DNA of 64,000 nt from Bombyx mori (lineage: Eukaryota; Arthropoda; Insecta; Lepidoptera; Bombycidae), in NCBI RefSeq assembly GCF_030269925.1, contig NC_085117.1:10230731-10294730 (forward strand), written 5' to 3'. The position numbers and the translations under genes are program-made. The notes beneath the pieces were generated by a model. It was given only the letters and a program-made list of their open reading frames with translations, made no database searches and was not told where the DNA came from. Below, one piece after another: positions 12,301 to 27,300 of this stretch (positions are counted from its first letter, which is position 1; every line of letters begins with the position of its first letter).

Positions 12301-15300
12301 TTGTAATTAAAGGTACGTTTTATTTGGTATAAGCATCAACAGTCCGATGTTTTTAATTCAGCTTTAATTAAGTTTAGCTCATTCGAATAGCTGAAGATGT
12401 TTTTTTTGTTATGATACTTTTTCCAAATTTCAAAATTTGAATGGCTCTCTTATAAAGTTTAAAAAATGTCCCTTATACCAAATAGCCATATTACATAGAG
12501 ATCATCGGCTAGTAATGTTTCATTTGGTATGCTAAATATAGCTAGATCTATTTCAATTATTTCTGATCATCGTAATTCAAAATGAATACCTTGAGTTTTA
12601 AAAACAAAAAGCAGTTTTTTATCTACATTACATAATCTGCTTGAAGAAACAGTTCAGTTAATGCATTCTAAATATTTACATCAAGCTACGAGTATATTTA
12701 TGTGTTCGTGATATCGTCGGTTTAAAGATTACTTGAAATAACTCTTAGAAGTATTTTATCAAAACTGGTAAATTGCATTACGCACTAATAGTTTAATAAT
12801 GTCTCCAATTTAGTACACGCCAACTTCAATTCCAACCACGTTTACAGATGTATTTGATTTTATAGAAAATTCAAGGCATTTTTGAAGAGACTAATGCGGT
12901 TAAACCAGGTCGCCTATCTGGAAATGCGGAAAAAGCCACTTATCTAATTTGTTTACCATACGAATCCCAGTTCTTAATTGAATCAATAGTGGAAAATCAG
13001 TAAGAGATGACATTTTTGTTACCTACTTATTTTTTTAATTCTGTCAATAATGGTACTGATAAATAATCGTCATCAATCTGATACGAATTTTCAAATTGTT
13101 TTTATTAGGTACATCAATTTATTTTATTATAATAAATAGGTTATTAAAAAACTATTAGTTACTATGTTCTCCTGTGTTCATCAATTGATTTTATTTTTGT
13201 CGTTATCAACGCAAATTTTACGGTCATCAAGATTTTGATTAAGACTTATGTTAAATTCGAATTCTTAATAATAAAAAAATGCATAAAATTAGTATAACAC
13301 ATTTTCAGGATGTAATATTCTCTTCTTAAATTTCTATCATTGGGCGAACCATAGTTACATTATAGGTAGATAGATAGATAGATAGATAGTGTACAATCGT
13401 CGAAGAACGTGGTTCGTGTCGGAAATTCATTTACATAGGCAAGTTGGGTAATATCGTTGCTTCACATCCTATTATCGTAGTCATGTGGGGCTTTGATAAG
13501 TTTGTTTGAGTATTCTAAGGGTAATTAATTTTTATTACTTTACTATATTTATTAAAATCTAATGAAAAATGCAATTTTGAAAAAAGCAAGTTCCTGCTGG
13601 TGACATTGTCTATGAATTATTATTGTTATTGTTAAACTTGGATATTATTACAATGTATTGATATTTTCCTTGATTCTTTCGTGCATTCTGTTCCAAATTA
13701 CATAATATATTGTTTAATTTAAATTATTCGGCTGACATAGCTAACCGAATATCTTTGCAAGCATAGTTGCGTATCTAAATTATTTTCTAGTTCAATAATT
13801 GCTAAATCAAATTACTACATTTACCTCAAATCTTTATCTTATTAATTTATAGTAATCATTATTCAGAGCTTCATGACAGGTATTAAAACTTAAGCGTGGC
13901 TGGAAAATCATAAAACTTTCATTTGTAAAATTATTACAATAATAAATCCCGTGAATATAAATATCGAATTTACAGAAACACTACTTAAGTTATTGTTCTA
14001 CTTATATTTTATCTTAGGTTGTTTGCTATTATTTTTATTGTCTTCGAGACTTAACTTGATGATGTTTATTAGTCACCAGCACACATAGATATATCGATAG
14101 CGCCAAGAGCACAGCCTAGGGCCTAATCTCTTCTACTATCTCATGCCCGCTAAGTTTCTAGGCGGATCTTCTCAGTCGGTCGCGATTCCGATTCGGTGGT
14201 AGATTTAGCGAAGCAATGCTCTTGCTAGGGCTAGTGTTAGCAAATTCTGTCAGGTTGAGCTCGTGAGCTCACCTACCCGCCCGGTCGTAGCTAGAATAGC
14301 ACCCTTGGCTACCAGCGAATAGGTAGGTAAATTAAAAAATCTCACCTCCTATTCTCACCTACTAGTTTTTTTTTTATTTTTTTTTTATTGCTTAGATGTG
14401 TAGACGAGCTCACAGCCCACCTGGTGTTAAGTGGTTACTGGAGCCCATAGACATCTACAGCGTAAATGCGCCACACACCTTGTAAGTAAGGACTTTTTTC
14501 AAATCTCAAAAATGGAAAATGTCATACAAGTGACTAAACTATCGTATATGCCTAGTACCTAGTCAGTGTCTAAGTAATATATGGTCAGTATAGACATGTG
14601 TGTGTTATTCTATTCATACGACGTGTTTATAATATGACGAATGATATTGAAGTGGTGTCTCATTGTACAGGAAGAGACTGATTTAAGTTGTTTCCTACAA
14701 TAAAGTACGATTTACCTGAAGTGTGGACGTAGAAGTTTTCAAAAATAGTTTTCGACTAAAAGATAAATGATTATTTAAAAACGTGCGTAATTTTGGAGAA
14801 TGAATAAGTTGAGCGTGCGCCAAGACGTGTGATTCATTCAGCGAATGTGATTATAATGTGTTTCTGCCCGTGTCATCGGAGCTGGGTGCTACTTTTGCCC
14901 GTGAAAGTATGTTTACTTGTCGTAACGATTAGTACCGATGCAAGATCAAATTAAATTGGTTATGTTCACTTTCTTACAGGTGAATACCACGTTGTCCGCA
15001 AGAATTAAATATGGGTATAATCAAATAAATATGTAACAAAATTTACAAATCATTTTTACAATACATAAATATGTATGTAAAATAAAACTTTTTGCCATTG
15101 TAAGTAGACGAGCATACGGTCCATCTGATGGTGAGTGGTCGCCCATGGACGTCAACAATCCAAGAGCACAGCAAACTCACTACCTACCGCTGAATATTTT
15201 TCACAAACTATGTTTGAAGAAAGACCTGAATAAATAATTGCATCATTTCAATGTTCATCGTATTAATAGACTTATATCGATTGAAATCATCTGAAATCAT

Positions 15301-18300
15301 TTGTTAGAATCAGACTTTTCTAGATGTTTCGATGTTAAGTTAGCGAAGATTACCAAACGTTAACCTTCGAGTTGAAATCAACGTCAACGTAAAACAATGT
15401 AAGTAATCCATCTCCGGATTCTGAGCTGATAAGGAGATTGATAAAATCGAATACATTCGGTTTAGATGTTAAAACGAAGATATTTATCACAACGAATCCA
15501 TACTCATGAATACATTTATATATTAATACGTGAAGCAAAAACTTTGTATTCCTTTTTACGAAAATTGCGCGGACGGAGGAGTAGCAAATTTTCCACACTT
15601 ATAGAGAATATAGAGAAGAAGTGCGCACAATGCTAATATTTTTTAAAAATAATGCATAAAAGATACATTAAATCAATAAAGAAAACATTACACACACTAA
15701 CATGTATTTGACACACACACATATACTCTTTGTTTGTTGCACTGAAGTATTGTGAAACTTTTGTTATTGCTTAAAGTCTGTAGTCAAATTGAAAATAGGT
15801 TAGTATTGTTTATTTTTAATATTACAAGTACTTGTCTATAGTGTAGTCTTGGCGAAATCTGTAACAATAGGACCATAATAATGTTGAAACTTATAATTTC
15901 AATTAATTATAGTCGAACTTCGACTACTGCAGGACCACTAGTACATTCTAAATGACTTTAAAGAAAATGTTAAACGTTTATGAGTATCTATGGTAGTTTT
16001 CCAATTACAGAGCATAATGCGACTCAGTGGCGCACAATGCCGAATTATGCTGAAGATTAATTGGAACGTGAATTAGTTTTCAAATGCATCAGCAGAGTGC
16101 GCTAAGTTAGCACAGTTTTAATTAACATTGATTATTTCTAAGAAACTACGACGAAACGCTTACAATTTTTTTCAACATTAAATAATATTACTAACGATAA
16201 TATAAACAAAATTTCGATCAATGCCAACTTAAAGAAAAAACACTCGTCAATTTTCTGTCACTGAGTCGGTATCGATTGCGAGTATCACGCGAGAGCAGTC
16301 TTTTGAGAGTGCTCGACTGTGCGAAGCGTTGCTGTAGTTGGAACATTCAACGTTGAGCATTATGCCGCATAATGCGCTCTTGTGCTGTAATTGGAAAACT
16401 ACCTATGACATCTCGTGAGCCGCTTCCATTTAAAAGCTTTAAAACTAAACTTTCGATCGTTTGTAAGAGCAATTCCGTGAAGCTGCGTTCGATTTTACTT
16501 TTGTTTGGATTCGTTTCAAAGCCATAAAATGATCGTCTGCTTCGTAATCCGATGGGAAAATAAACGCTTTTAACGGTAAATTTGCATTCTTCAATAATTT
16601 CAATTTAAGAGTTATTATAATGGTAATTAAAACTATTTTTACGGTTTAATGTCGCGTTTATTAACCCTTTAAGTGCAAAACGTCGATAGATCGATTTTCT
16701 ATTAATGCGTATGGAGTGTGGAGCGTCGGAATACCGACTATTGCGCAGTTTCATTATATTAGGTACTAGCTGCATCCGTCCACTTCGCTGCCCATTTAAA
16801 ATTTACATTATTATTTCTCACAGTTGCCCCCTGAACTGGTATAGGGAGTCCAACACTCATACAAATATTAGCCTATCCATTAAGTAGGTATTTTCTACAT
16901 GGATATCAAGTTTCAAGTTAATCCAAGTTAATCGGACGGACGGTTCAGTAGTTATAACGGAACATCCGTAAAAACGACTTTAGATTTATATATTAGTATA
17001 GATATAGATTAGGTATCGACCTGTACACACGTGTCTTACCGCGCGCACGTATTATGTTTATTATAAGTTAATAACATTTATAAATTATCGTTTATTAAAT
17101 GGTAGGCAGCGGCTTGGCTCTGCCCCTAGCATTGCTGACGTCCATGAGCGATGGTGACCACTCACAATCAGGTGGATCGAATGCTCGTCTACTTAAACGG
17201 GCAATAAAATAAAAAACATATTTTGCTGTGAACTTAGCATTGATTTTGTATAATTTTTTAAGTAAAAGTTTTTTATAAATAGTCTTTTTTTCAAAAATCC
17301 TTTAAGAATAGATGCAAAATATTTGAAAATAAACTCAGCACTAAAAGGGTTAATTGCGGCGTTTCGTATACCTACTTTACAGACTTTGTGGTCACTGTCG
17401 TCCGTAATAAGCTTGAAATGAAACGGTAAAGAAAAATTACTATGTTGACGATTCGCGAAAACCAAAGAAAATACTACACATACCATAGTATAGGGGAAGT
17501 CCGGGCATAGTGGATAGGCCAGGCAAAGTGAATAAGCTTTATTTTTCGTCAACAAAATGTCGGAACACGCGCACCTTGGGCCATTACATTCCCCCGCCCG
17601 TCTGCATTCGCGGTCAAACAGAGCTAGCGGAAGGTTGGGTCGCGATCGAGAGAAAAATCGAAAAAACCAAATAGTGAAGTTTTCTTATTACTTTTCAAGG
17701 TACGTAATACTTTAATAACTCATATAAAAGTTAACCATATTGTTTAGTTCGATTATGTCCTTTAAATGCATATTTTCAAGTATAAATTCTGAGAGTTCTG
17801 TTACTTTGTCGTCACTTCATTTGGTTTTAGGTTAGGTTAAATGAAATGAATAGGTGTAAGGCAAAGTGATCACGGGCAAAGTGGATACGGTATTCGCTTT
17901 GCCCTCAATGACTTTACTGGGTATTAATTTTTTTGTTTTTGTTTTAGATGGTATATAAATACAAGAATAAATATCAACTAAGCCCATTAGAGTGAGGGCA
18001 GTATGATGCTTGCGATAGCAGATTGTAATTCTGTCATTCCAGTGAAAACGACCGCAAAAAAGTATGGTCTACCTGACGCCACCCTTTATAGGCATTGGAA
18101 AAAGGTAGTTCGACTGCTCAACTTGGTCGTCTTCGTAAAGTTTTAAACGATGAACAAGAGGGAGACCTTCGAACGTATTTATATGATATAGTGTATGATA
18201 GTATTTTTTATAGGTTGACCCGAGAAGAATTAAAAAATATTAGGTTTTGAATACGCGAAACGCAATGATGTTACTTGTCCGCCTAGTTGGGACAAAAATA

Positions 18301-21300
18301 AATAAGCTGGTGATGATTGGCTAGCAGGATTTATGAGAAGAAATCCACAAATTAAACTATGAATTCCATGAGGAACAGTTGGCAGAGTTACAGGCTTTTA
18401 TCGTCCTCAAGCAGAAAGGTTCTATAAACCGTCAAGTGAACAAATTGAGAAGTGTCAAATCGATGGTACCAGAATCTATAATATAGATGAAACTGGCACT
18501 TAGGCCTCGACAAATAAACCACCCAAGGTTCAGTTAAAGGTAAGAAGCAGGTTGGAGTCATTTCCAGCACTGAACGTGGACAAACTACGACAGTGCTTCT
18601 GGATCATTCGTTCCGATGCCACACGTTTCTGTGGGTACACGTAAAAAAAGGTTCAAAAATCTAAGGTGTTAACAAGTACGACAGTGAAGCGAGAACAAAA
18701 AGAAAAATTAAAAAGCAATGAAAATTATGAAAATAGATTTAAATGCTAAACCAAAGACTGCGACAAAAAAAAAATTAAAACGACGAAAAATATAATTGTA
18801 AGAGTCACGATAAATGCACAGCTTATGAAGAAATATGCTTATTTCTTTGTGTTAACTTTGTTCAGTATTTGTGTTCACTTTGCCCTATAGGGTAAAACCT
18901 GGATAGATGCCGCAGCGGGATAGATGCCTCATGTTCTAAAAACCTAACTTCCCGCACTCATAACAAAAAAATTATTGAAGAAGTAGGAACCACAGTCACC
19001 ATATACCTTATATACCATTTGAGAATCGCGTGGTGACGAAGTGTTTTCCTCGTGCATGTAATTTTCTCCGCGCGGAATTTCACGAACACGTCAAAGATTT
19101 AAAGGTTAATATTTAGCGTGGTATAACTTTATAATTAGTGTAAAATTCCATTATATTTTTTACTACGTGAATATATTGGTTCATTGAGTCTGCATCTAGG
19201 TGTAAATAAATGCTATTATGTTTATAATTTATTTACAAAAAATTTGGGTATCTATCCTTATCAAAAAGGATAGTTGCCCTGATTTTTTGGGGTATAGGTG
19301 CCTTTAGGGGCATCTATCCCTCTATACTCTGCCATTTCAGAATATAGCTGAAATATGGCTCGAAAACATAAAACACAAATAAAATAATAATAATAAATGA
19401 TTTACAGTTCAAGCAGCGAATATGAAGACAATCCACTTAACTATAAAATGAAAGGAAATAAAACAATAGATTTGCCCCTAAAGAAATCTAAGGGATAAAC
19501 CTAAAACGCATGTAAATATATCTGCATTGAATGTTTTGAAAACTATAAAAATACGAAGTCGCAATCCGAAAATTGAAAGCACTATCCAGTTAAACTTCAA
19601 TTTGACAAAATAATAAAGATATCTTTATTGTGTTAATTTAATTAAAAAAATATGATTTTGCAATGTACACATTGACACTTAATGTGAATATTTTATAAAC
19701 AATTAAGAAGTTATATTTTTGTTAAATAAATATTTGTAAAATTTAATTTAATAAAAAAATAGGATAATGCATGTTGAAACTAAAAAAATTGTAGTTTAGC
19801 TTACGCTTACTTAACGCTTTAAAAATTTAATTATGATCATTTGTGTGATATGAGAATTATCTTTTAATTATAAACATTGAAAGACTTAAAAAATACAAAA
19901 TATTTTTTATTATTATGACCCATGTTTCTTGGAGACAATTGCTCTGTTAGGAATAGAACTTCTTAATATTTGGATTGGTTTTTTCGTTTACACGGTATAA
20001 AGGGCATCTATCCTGCACTGCAGGCATCTATCCTACTCAGTATTTTCTTGGTGGGGCAACTATCCATACAGGTAGGCATCTATCCTCCAAAAAAAGGTTC
20101 TACGAAAAACGAGTTTCTGCAAAATCTGTATTTGATAGGTTTAAAAAAATTAATACTAATTAAACATAAAGGATTGAGCTAACTATATTAATGGAAATTA
20201 TTCGTATAAAATTAATATTTTCAAAATTACATGACTATTTCAAAAAGTGGGGCATCTATCTCGGCTTTACCCTAGTCCTATCCACTTTACCCGACCTATA
20301 GGGCAAAGTGGATACTGGTATATGTTGCAACATTATTGACAATTAAAATTAAAGAACTGCTATTAAGCAATTTTTGTTGATTATATTACAAACTTTAATA
20401 AATGTTGATACTCATTGAACATTTGTTTTATTTATATACCTATTGGTTTTCTTCCTATAGCCCATCAAACGTTAAGGTGTCCACTTTGCCCGGACTTCCC
20501 CTAGTTGTGAGATTGTAGAGTTTTTTTTTGTTTACTGCTATGCTGCAACGACAAATGGTGAAGTGATTGAAATTAAAATACATTTTGTATAACGTTGAAT
20601 TTGACCTACTGGCATTTTTTTTCCTACCTAATCTGATAGCCTTGACAGGCTATATCAGCGTCGCCTTAACTAGTAGGTGAGCTCACGGGGCTCGAACCTG
20701 ATGACATTGCTAACACGAACCCTAGCAAGAGCCGTGCTTCGCAGAATCTACCACCGGATCGGAAACGCAACGCACTGAGAAGATCCGGCTAGAAACTCAG
20801 TGGGCTGTGTCTATGGGTTCGACACGATGACCGGTGCTTGAGGTACCTAAAAGCACCGTTAGTGGATCGGAAGGACTGGCATTTATTTACACTATGGCAG
20901 ATAATAGTAGTTACAGTGAAAATCAATTCAAATTTTCACTGCACCAACGCAACGGTTTATTTGTTTTACACGTTGCATGTCATCGTCTCATTATATGTGT
21001 ATTGTAGATACAAGTATATATTTAAAATACCAGTAAGTGCACATGATGTATAATTAAGTGTTGTGATGTAAGTGAAAGTTATCTCCGTTCTCATAGTGTT
21101 CAATTGTGTAAGAAGATATTTGTTTGTTACCGACGTTACGCATTATTAAATTTCATGATTATTATTTTTTTACCAACAATCCTTTTTTATTTTTTTTATT
21201 GCATATGTGGGTGGACAATCTCACGGCTCACCTGATGGTTACCGGATCCCATAGACATCTACAATGTAAATACCGCCAACTACTTTGAGATATGTGTTCA

Positions 21301-24300
21301 AAGGTCTCAGTACAGTACAACCGTGCCCCGTCCTTCAAAGCGAAACGCATTACTGCTTCTCGGCAGAAATAGGCAGGATGGTGGTACCTACCCGTGCAAA
21401 TAATTATTGGAATTATAAACCGGTAATTATACTTTTCTTATTTTACATTTATTCCGTGATTCGTTTTATCAAATTATTAAAGAGCATTCCTTGGTCAAAA
21501 GCGATAACCTTGTTTTTAAAGTTGATGAAGGAATGAATATAACTTATCTGCGTGTTGACTATGAGATCACATTGCAATACCTACATTACATTAATAAAGC
21601 AAAAATTTTAGTGTCAAGAAGATAAATATGTATTCACCAAGCCAAAGGTCATTATTATTTGAACACAGATTCTTGAATAACAAATGAAGATCACTCAAGT
21701 AAACAGTTACTTCATTTGCTAATCAGTATGTTTGCTAACTAAATGGCTAACTAAAAACTAAATACTGTCAAATTGTTTGATTCAAACTTCATAATATGTT
21801 CGATGAAAATTTCACCAAACAAAATTGTTGATATTATTCCTAACCAAAATATTAAAAAATGAGTCAACCATGCAATGTTTGTTAAACTTTTCAAACTATA
21901 TTTTTATTTTTATTTATTGCCTCGATGGGCGAGCGAGCTTACGGCCCACCTGGTGTTGAGTGGTTACCGGAGCCCATAGACATCTACGATGTAAATATCT
22001 CCACCCATCTTGAGACACGAGTTATAAGGTCTCACTTTTAACAGAACAACCGCTACTCCGCCCTTCAAACCGAAATACTGTTTCACGGTAGAAATAGGCA
22101 GGGTGGTGGTACCTGCCCGAGCGGACTCACAAGATGTCCTATCACCAGTAATTACGCAAATTATAATTGATGAAAAATTATAATTATAATACACGTTTGA
22201 TTTTTATTACACGATGTTATGCCTTCACTGTGGAGGTAAATCGTGAACATTTGTTAAGTACGTATTTTAGTGGAAAAATTGGTACCTGCCTGCGGGATTC
22301 GAACACCGATGCATCGCTACATACGAATGCATCGTGAAACTAATATTATAGTCGAATAAAATTACTAAAAAGTGAACGTGTTTCGATCAGTTTAATCGTT
22401 TTGGATCTTGTGAGCTTTACACAATGGTTGTGTGATGTTTTATCAATGAGTACTTAGTTCTATAATGTAGCGTATGCTCGTGACTTCCTTGAGCGAATGT
22501 TTTCTTGGCTCTCGGCTAGCCTCGCAACTTTCCCGTATTCGTCGATAGTGTGTTTAACCTGAGAGGGTAATGTTTACTAGACGGCGCTCGGTTTCATTCA
22601 ATTACATTTTCGAGTAGATGGTTATCGCTTATATACTTGTTTTCAACTTTTGTGTTATGCAATGTGGACCTGACTTGTAGCATTTGCGAAGCAATGTTTT
22701 GTTTGGTTTTGTGTTGCAGAGAGATTGGAACCGAAATATTAAAAATTAATAGTTTGCTGAGTACACATATCATTTAGGTTGCAATCCAGATCAGATTTAG
22801 GTACTATTTGTACGATTTAGTTGATATGTAATGTACTGTAATGAAAGTGATTTGTTTTATGTAGCAATATAACAAAAAAATTGCTAATGGAAATTTGTTC
22901 AATATCTAGTTTTATCGCATTCAGTGATGCATATAATGATATGTCATTACTATCTTGGGATAATATTTGTGAAATCTTTTGTTGGCTTATTCATGAAATT
23001 GTTCGTATATTTGTTTGGCCATATACAATGAATATATGGATATAAAACGTCAAGGAAAATTTAAGGGCCGGCATAAGAAAATAGCAAAGTCCGTACTTAT
23101 TATGAATAGGAAATTCAATTCTTCAGTTTGAGTGACCTGCATGTGAGCATGGTAATTCATACTGTATAACAACTATTAAATCTGTTAAGCGGGCAATTCG
23201 AATGAATTTCGATTTTACTGCAACGTCAACAGGTTTACTATAAATATTTGGGTTATCGTAAGAATAGAAAACAGGTTTGTGGGTTACCGTCGAAACATTA
23301 GCATTATAGTTTGAACGTGTTTGATTCACCAAAAAAAGCGAATATTACACGTGCTGAAATATATTATTTAAAAAATTATTGGAGTTAATATTACGACATA
23401 GTAATTCTGCGATTTTGACAAATTTTGATATGGAAACCTAGGTACAGACAGTAAAAATCAAAATGGAAGATTTTTGAAGAAGTACAGACAAAATCTAACT
23501 AAAATATGAAGAAGTCGATCACTTGCTGTAGACGGTTAGAAATGATTCCCATCAGAGGGTAGTCAAAGTCTTTAATATGCTAACTCTAACTGTAAACTTA
23601 TAGATACTCCTATTAGTTGCATAAAGTAGGCAATTCTTCGCAATACTTATTTGTGAAAACTGGCTAGAACTTCAACAGCATGTACTATTTTATTTTGATG
23701 TCTATATTAATTGATGTCTTAGCCTATTTAATTTTGAATTGAATTTGTAGTTAAAGCCTGCCAAAAACGAGCATATTAAGCTGCAAGAGCTGAAATACAA
23801 AAATATAATTTTTATGCCATTCCCTCAAATTCGTTTTGCGTTTAAGCTGTGAAACTTTGTGAAGTGTAGTGCTTGTTACATAAAAACTCCTATATCCATG
23901 CCGGAATCTTACGTAAAACTAAGTTAACGATACTGCGGACTTCTCATTGTACAATCTACGTTGTATGGGAACATCCAAATCGTTCCTAACATCACACGGG
24001 TCATTACAACTGCGTTTGCGTTAATTAAACCGTAATAGTTTCTACTCACACAATTGTAATATAAGTAATTACTTTACGTCTGCTGTGCGTACGGCCATTA
24101 AGGAGGTGACATGCTGGAGTTTGTCATCAGTTTTAGTTGCAAAGCTGCATTTGTGCATCAGTGGAATGCACTCACAGATTCTTCAGATTCTTCTATTTCA
24201 GCGGTCGGGGAACCGGGGTAAATTACCCCAAATGTTGTAAAATGAAATTTTGGGGGGTAAAAATGAAACTTTTGTGAGTAAAAAGTATATATTGAAGTGA

Positions 24301-27300
24301 AACTTCTTTAGAATATATGCTTTTATTTATAATTTAAACTTTTAGTTATTGTTTTCTTTTCACAATTATCATGGGACTATAATATGAAAGATGCTAAAAA
24401 GAAGCGATTTCGTTTTTTTTTTGTTCTTCGCCATGGGGTAATATCAACTTACACAAAAATATTTTAGGGTAATAATTAGAAAAGTTCCCCGACCGCTGTT
24501 CGTTTCTAATCTTTAATTTACGTTCCCTATTATATTGATTAGTGTATTAAATAAATTAATACTACACAGTTTACGTATGAATTCCTATTTCTACGGTACC
24601 CATTCATCGTCACATGTATGGATGACTCATTTTAGTTTTATCAGCCTGAAGTCGAAATTGCCTTTACTGGCAATATATTTCAGAGGTATTTAACACGACG
24701 ACAAACGAGTCAATGATGACGAATCAAAATATCTAAGAATAGCAGATAAAAACATCTCTAAAATAAAAGATAGCGTCAAAGATAAGAGACAAGGTAGCAG
24801 TAGGTCGGATACTGATTGTTTTATACGTTGTAAAGTTGTTAGACGCGCGAGCAAAATATGTTTGATCGATGAAAACGGTGCATGTACGAAGCATCGCGTG
24901 ACAGCATTGAACTAATCAAAGGCCGCGATGGTACGTCCTGGTCGAGAAATGGTAACAGCAGTAACGTTTCTATAAAATAGAATTGAATAATGCCTTCAGT
25001 TTCTACCCGCATCGAATAGATACTTATCGGGAGCTATTGAAAATGCAAGCACTTTATGCTGTCAATTTTTGAATGGAAATTTCATCTTTGTAACTTCGTA
25101 CTTGATGTAATGATTTATTGGGACTAGATGATGACCGAGCTTTGCTCGGTTTTTTTTTTGATAACGCCATCTTGTTGTGTTTTTAAAGCGGTTAGTTGCC
25201 CTCAATTAAGAAAAATAGTACTATTATTCCCCAATAGATGTCGGGAAGAGTTGATTATTGAAAACACGAATAAAACAACATTTTCAGAAAATAAATCGTA
25301 GCTAGTTCGATTTATCGCCCCCGAAATCCCCTGTATACTAAATTTTATGAAAATCGTTGGAGCCGTTTCCGAGATTCAGATTATATACATATATATTAAT
25401 ATACAAGAATTGCTCGTTTAAAGGTATAAGATTGATTTAAAAAAAAAAACAAGAAATACTTATGAAACGAGAATACGCATAGTTCTATACAGAAGACGGT
25501 AGTTTGATTATTTTGTTACTTTAAATAAATAGAATTGTATGCACTACAAATTTTAATTTCAGCTATTTTTCTCGTAAATATATACTATACCTATTTAACT
25601 GAATCATTTAATAAGCAATGACAAAGAAAAGTATTCATTTTACGAATGTTTAGTATTAAACTGACGCACGGTTAACAAGGAATAATAAACTATGACGCCT
25701 AAAATGATTTCATTGAGCTAGTGTAACTCCCTACTTTGAAATAGTAATTAATGTATAAATAAAAAATAAATGCGTTACATCTGCTTCTGAGTTATACGCA
25801 TTGTCTATTTTTTTCGATATTCGAATCTTACTGAAAATATAAAACTTGATTTATGTAGTTTATTAAGCACTAAAGTGGTTGTAAGTTATTTTCTAAGTGT
25901 GTTTTCAAACGAAATGCGGTTTTAATCAATGTTTTTTTAAGTTTTGGGATAAAGAACTGAATGGTTCTCACTTGGTCGGATAAATTGTCACACCACTGAT
26001 GCGCGGCCGTTTTCTTCCCGCCGTTCAGGCCGTTGGATAGATGCGGAGTCAACGGACCGCCCGTGAACAGGTCCTCGGTGAGGCTAGCGTCCGAAGTTAT
26101 TCGGTTCCTCACCTCTGGAGGCGGACCCTGAGGCCCGACAAAGTCGAACTGGCCATCCCACATATCATATTCTAGCTCTAAGCTATCTTCCACCTCGATC
26201 GGGTCACCCATTGTCCCTCTTGACCGATTGAACAAACCGGACTTGAACATTTAAAATTTCGCTTTTCACTATACAGTAATTATCTTTGGATTTGTTCCAA
26301 TATTGCACTATTCATAAATACTAAGTACTTATTGACTTATATGTAAATTGACTTCAGAACACAATTATAATTAATTTCTTGAGTATTAAGCTTAAGATTT
26401 CAATGGCACAATAATTAAAGTGATCGTTATTGATTCGAAAAAAAGATTTTTCTAATTTGATCATCAAAGAGTCTACACATACAGTTCACGTAATCCACTG
26501 AGCAGTATTAATAACTTTGTGTCACATTTTCACTTCGAATTTAATTGTCACACTTAAGAGTTATTCCTTAATCAAAACCAGAGGTCAAAAAAAGTTTTAG
26601 TTGTTGTCATACAGGAGAATCAAAATATTGAGCATCAGTCGACTTCTACGAAGCCGATTCAATGTTTTTGACGTCGGCTCTGACATTGTTCATACACAAC
26701 GACTGATATCGACCGAAAGTCTCACTTGCAACGTTTATATATTTAATGGAAACGATAAAACCACAATCGAAAATAAAACTTTAAATGAACCGGCAAGAGT
26801 ACGTGACGTTAGCACAGTATCGCGTGGAACACTGAAGGCGGGAAGGCGGCAAGGCGGACAGCTAACACGGCCCGCGCACCCCGCCCGTGACGCGACATGA
26901 TTATCAGCTGGCCGAAGCCACAGCGCCACATGAATAAAGTTTATTCGCTCCCTACACGTATGCATGATTGTCTGATGTGTAGTAACAAGGCAATAACCCC
27001 TTTCACGGGCTCCCCTAGTCTGTCTGCAGTTCGTAATTTAACGGGCGAGGGACCACGATCACATCAGACTCCCTCGGGTACCATTGTCGCTCTGGATGAA
27101 CCACATAATTACATATACCGAAATAAAAAAAGTACTTATTTACCATCTAGTAACAGTTGAATGTTTTTGTACGGTTTATGCTAGAAATATTATATAGGCC
27201 ATATTTTTTTTTATTCTCGAAATGGATGTGTTTAGGGTCCATTTGAATTTGTTGCACCAGAACTTAGTAAGGTACAATCACTACTCGAGCGAGTTCAATA

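Larger units (their letters stand above)
16665..17349. mobile_element. piggyBac-like MITE with nested Helitron and SINE
   Basis: TTAA at 16661-16664 and 17350-17353 flanks CCCTTTAAGTGC at the left and GCACTAAAAGGG at the right, the TTAA and CCC...GGG arrangement of piggyBac elements. The interior is occupied by a Helitron (16766-17002) and a SINE-like copy (17101-17216), so the original element was only about 330 bp. No transposase. Confidence 0.65.
17493..20501. mobile_element. pogo-like DNA transposon with a second element nested inside
   Basis: Perfect 15-bp inverted ends GGGGAAGTCCGGGCA at 17493-17507 and TGCCCGGACTTCCCC at 20487-20501 are flanked by TA on both sides. The motif GGGCAAAGTGGATA, or close variants, recurs near both ends (about 17505, 17517, 17863, 17877, 17895, 18874, 20279, 20302, 20478). 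Decayed pogo-type transposase sequence lies at 17948-18880, followed by the nested element at 18890-20272. Confidence 0.85.

Noticed and set aside
13366..13389. TAGA repeat considered as a CRISPR-like or regulatory array
   Set aside because: It is a simple tetranucleotide microsatellite without spacers.
26601..27160. Plus-strand frames of 87-99 codons upstream of the internal nuf start
   Set aside because: No recognisable domain and no splice signals; they partly reflect a small GC-rich patch.
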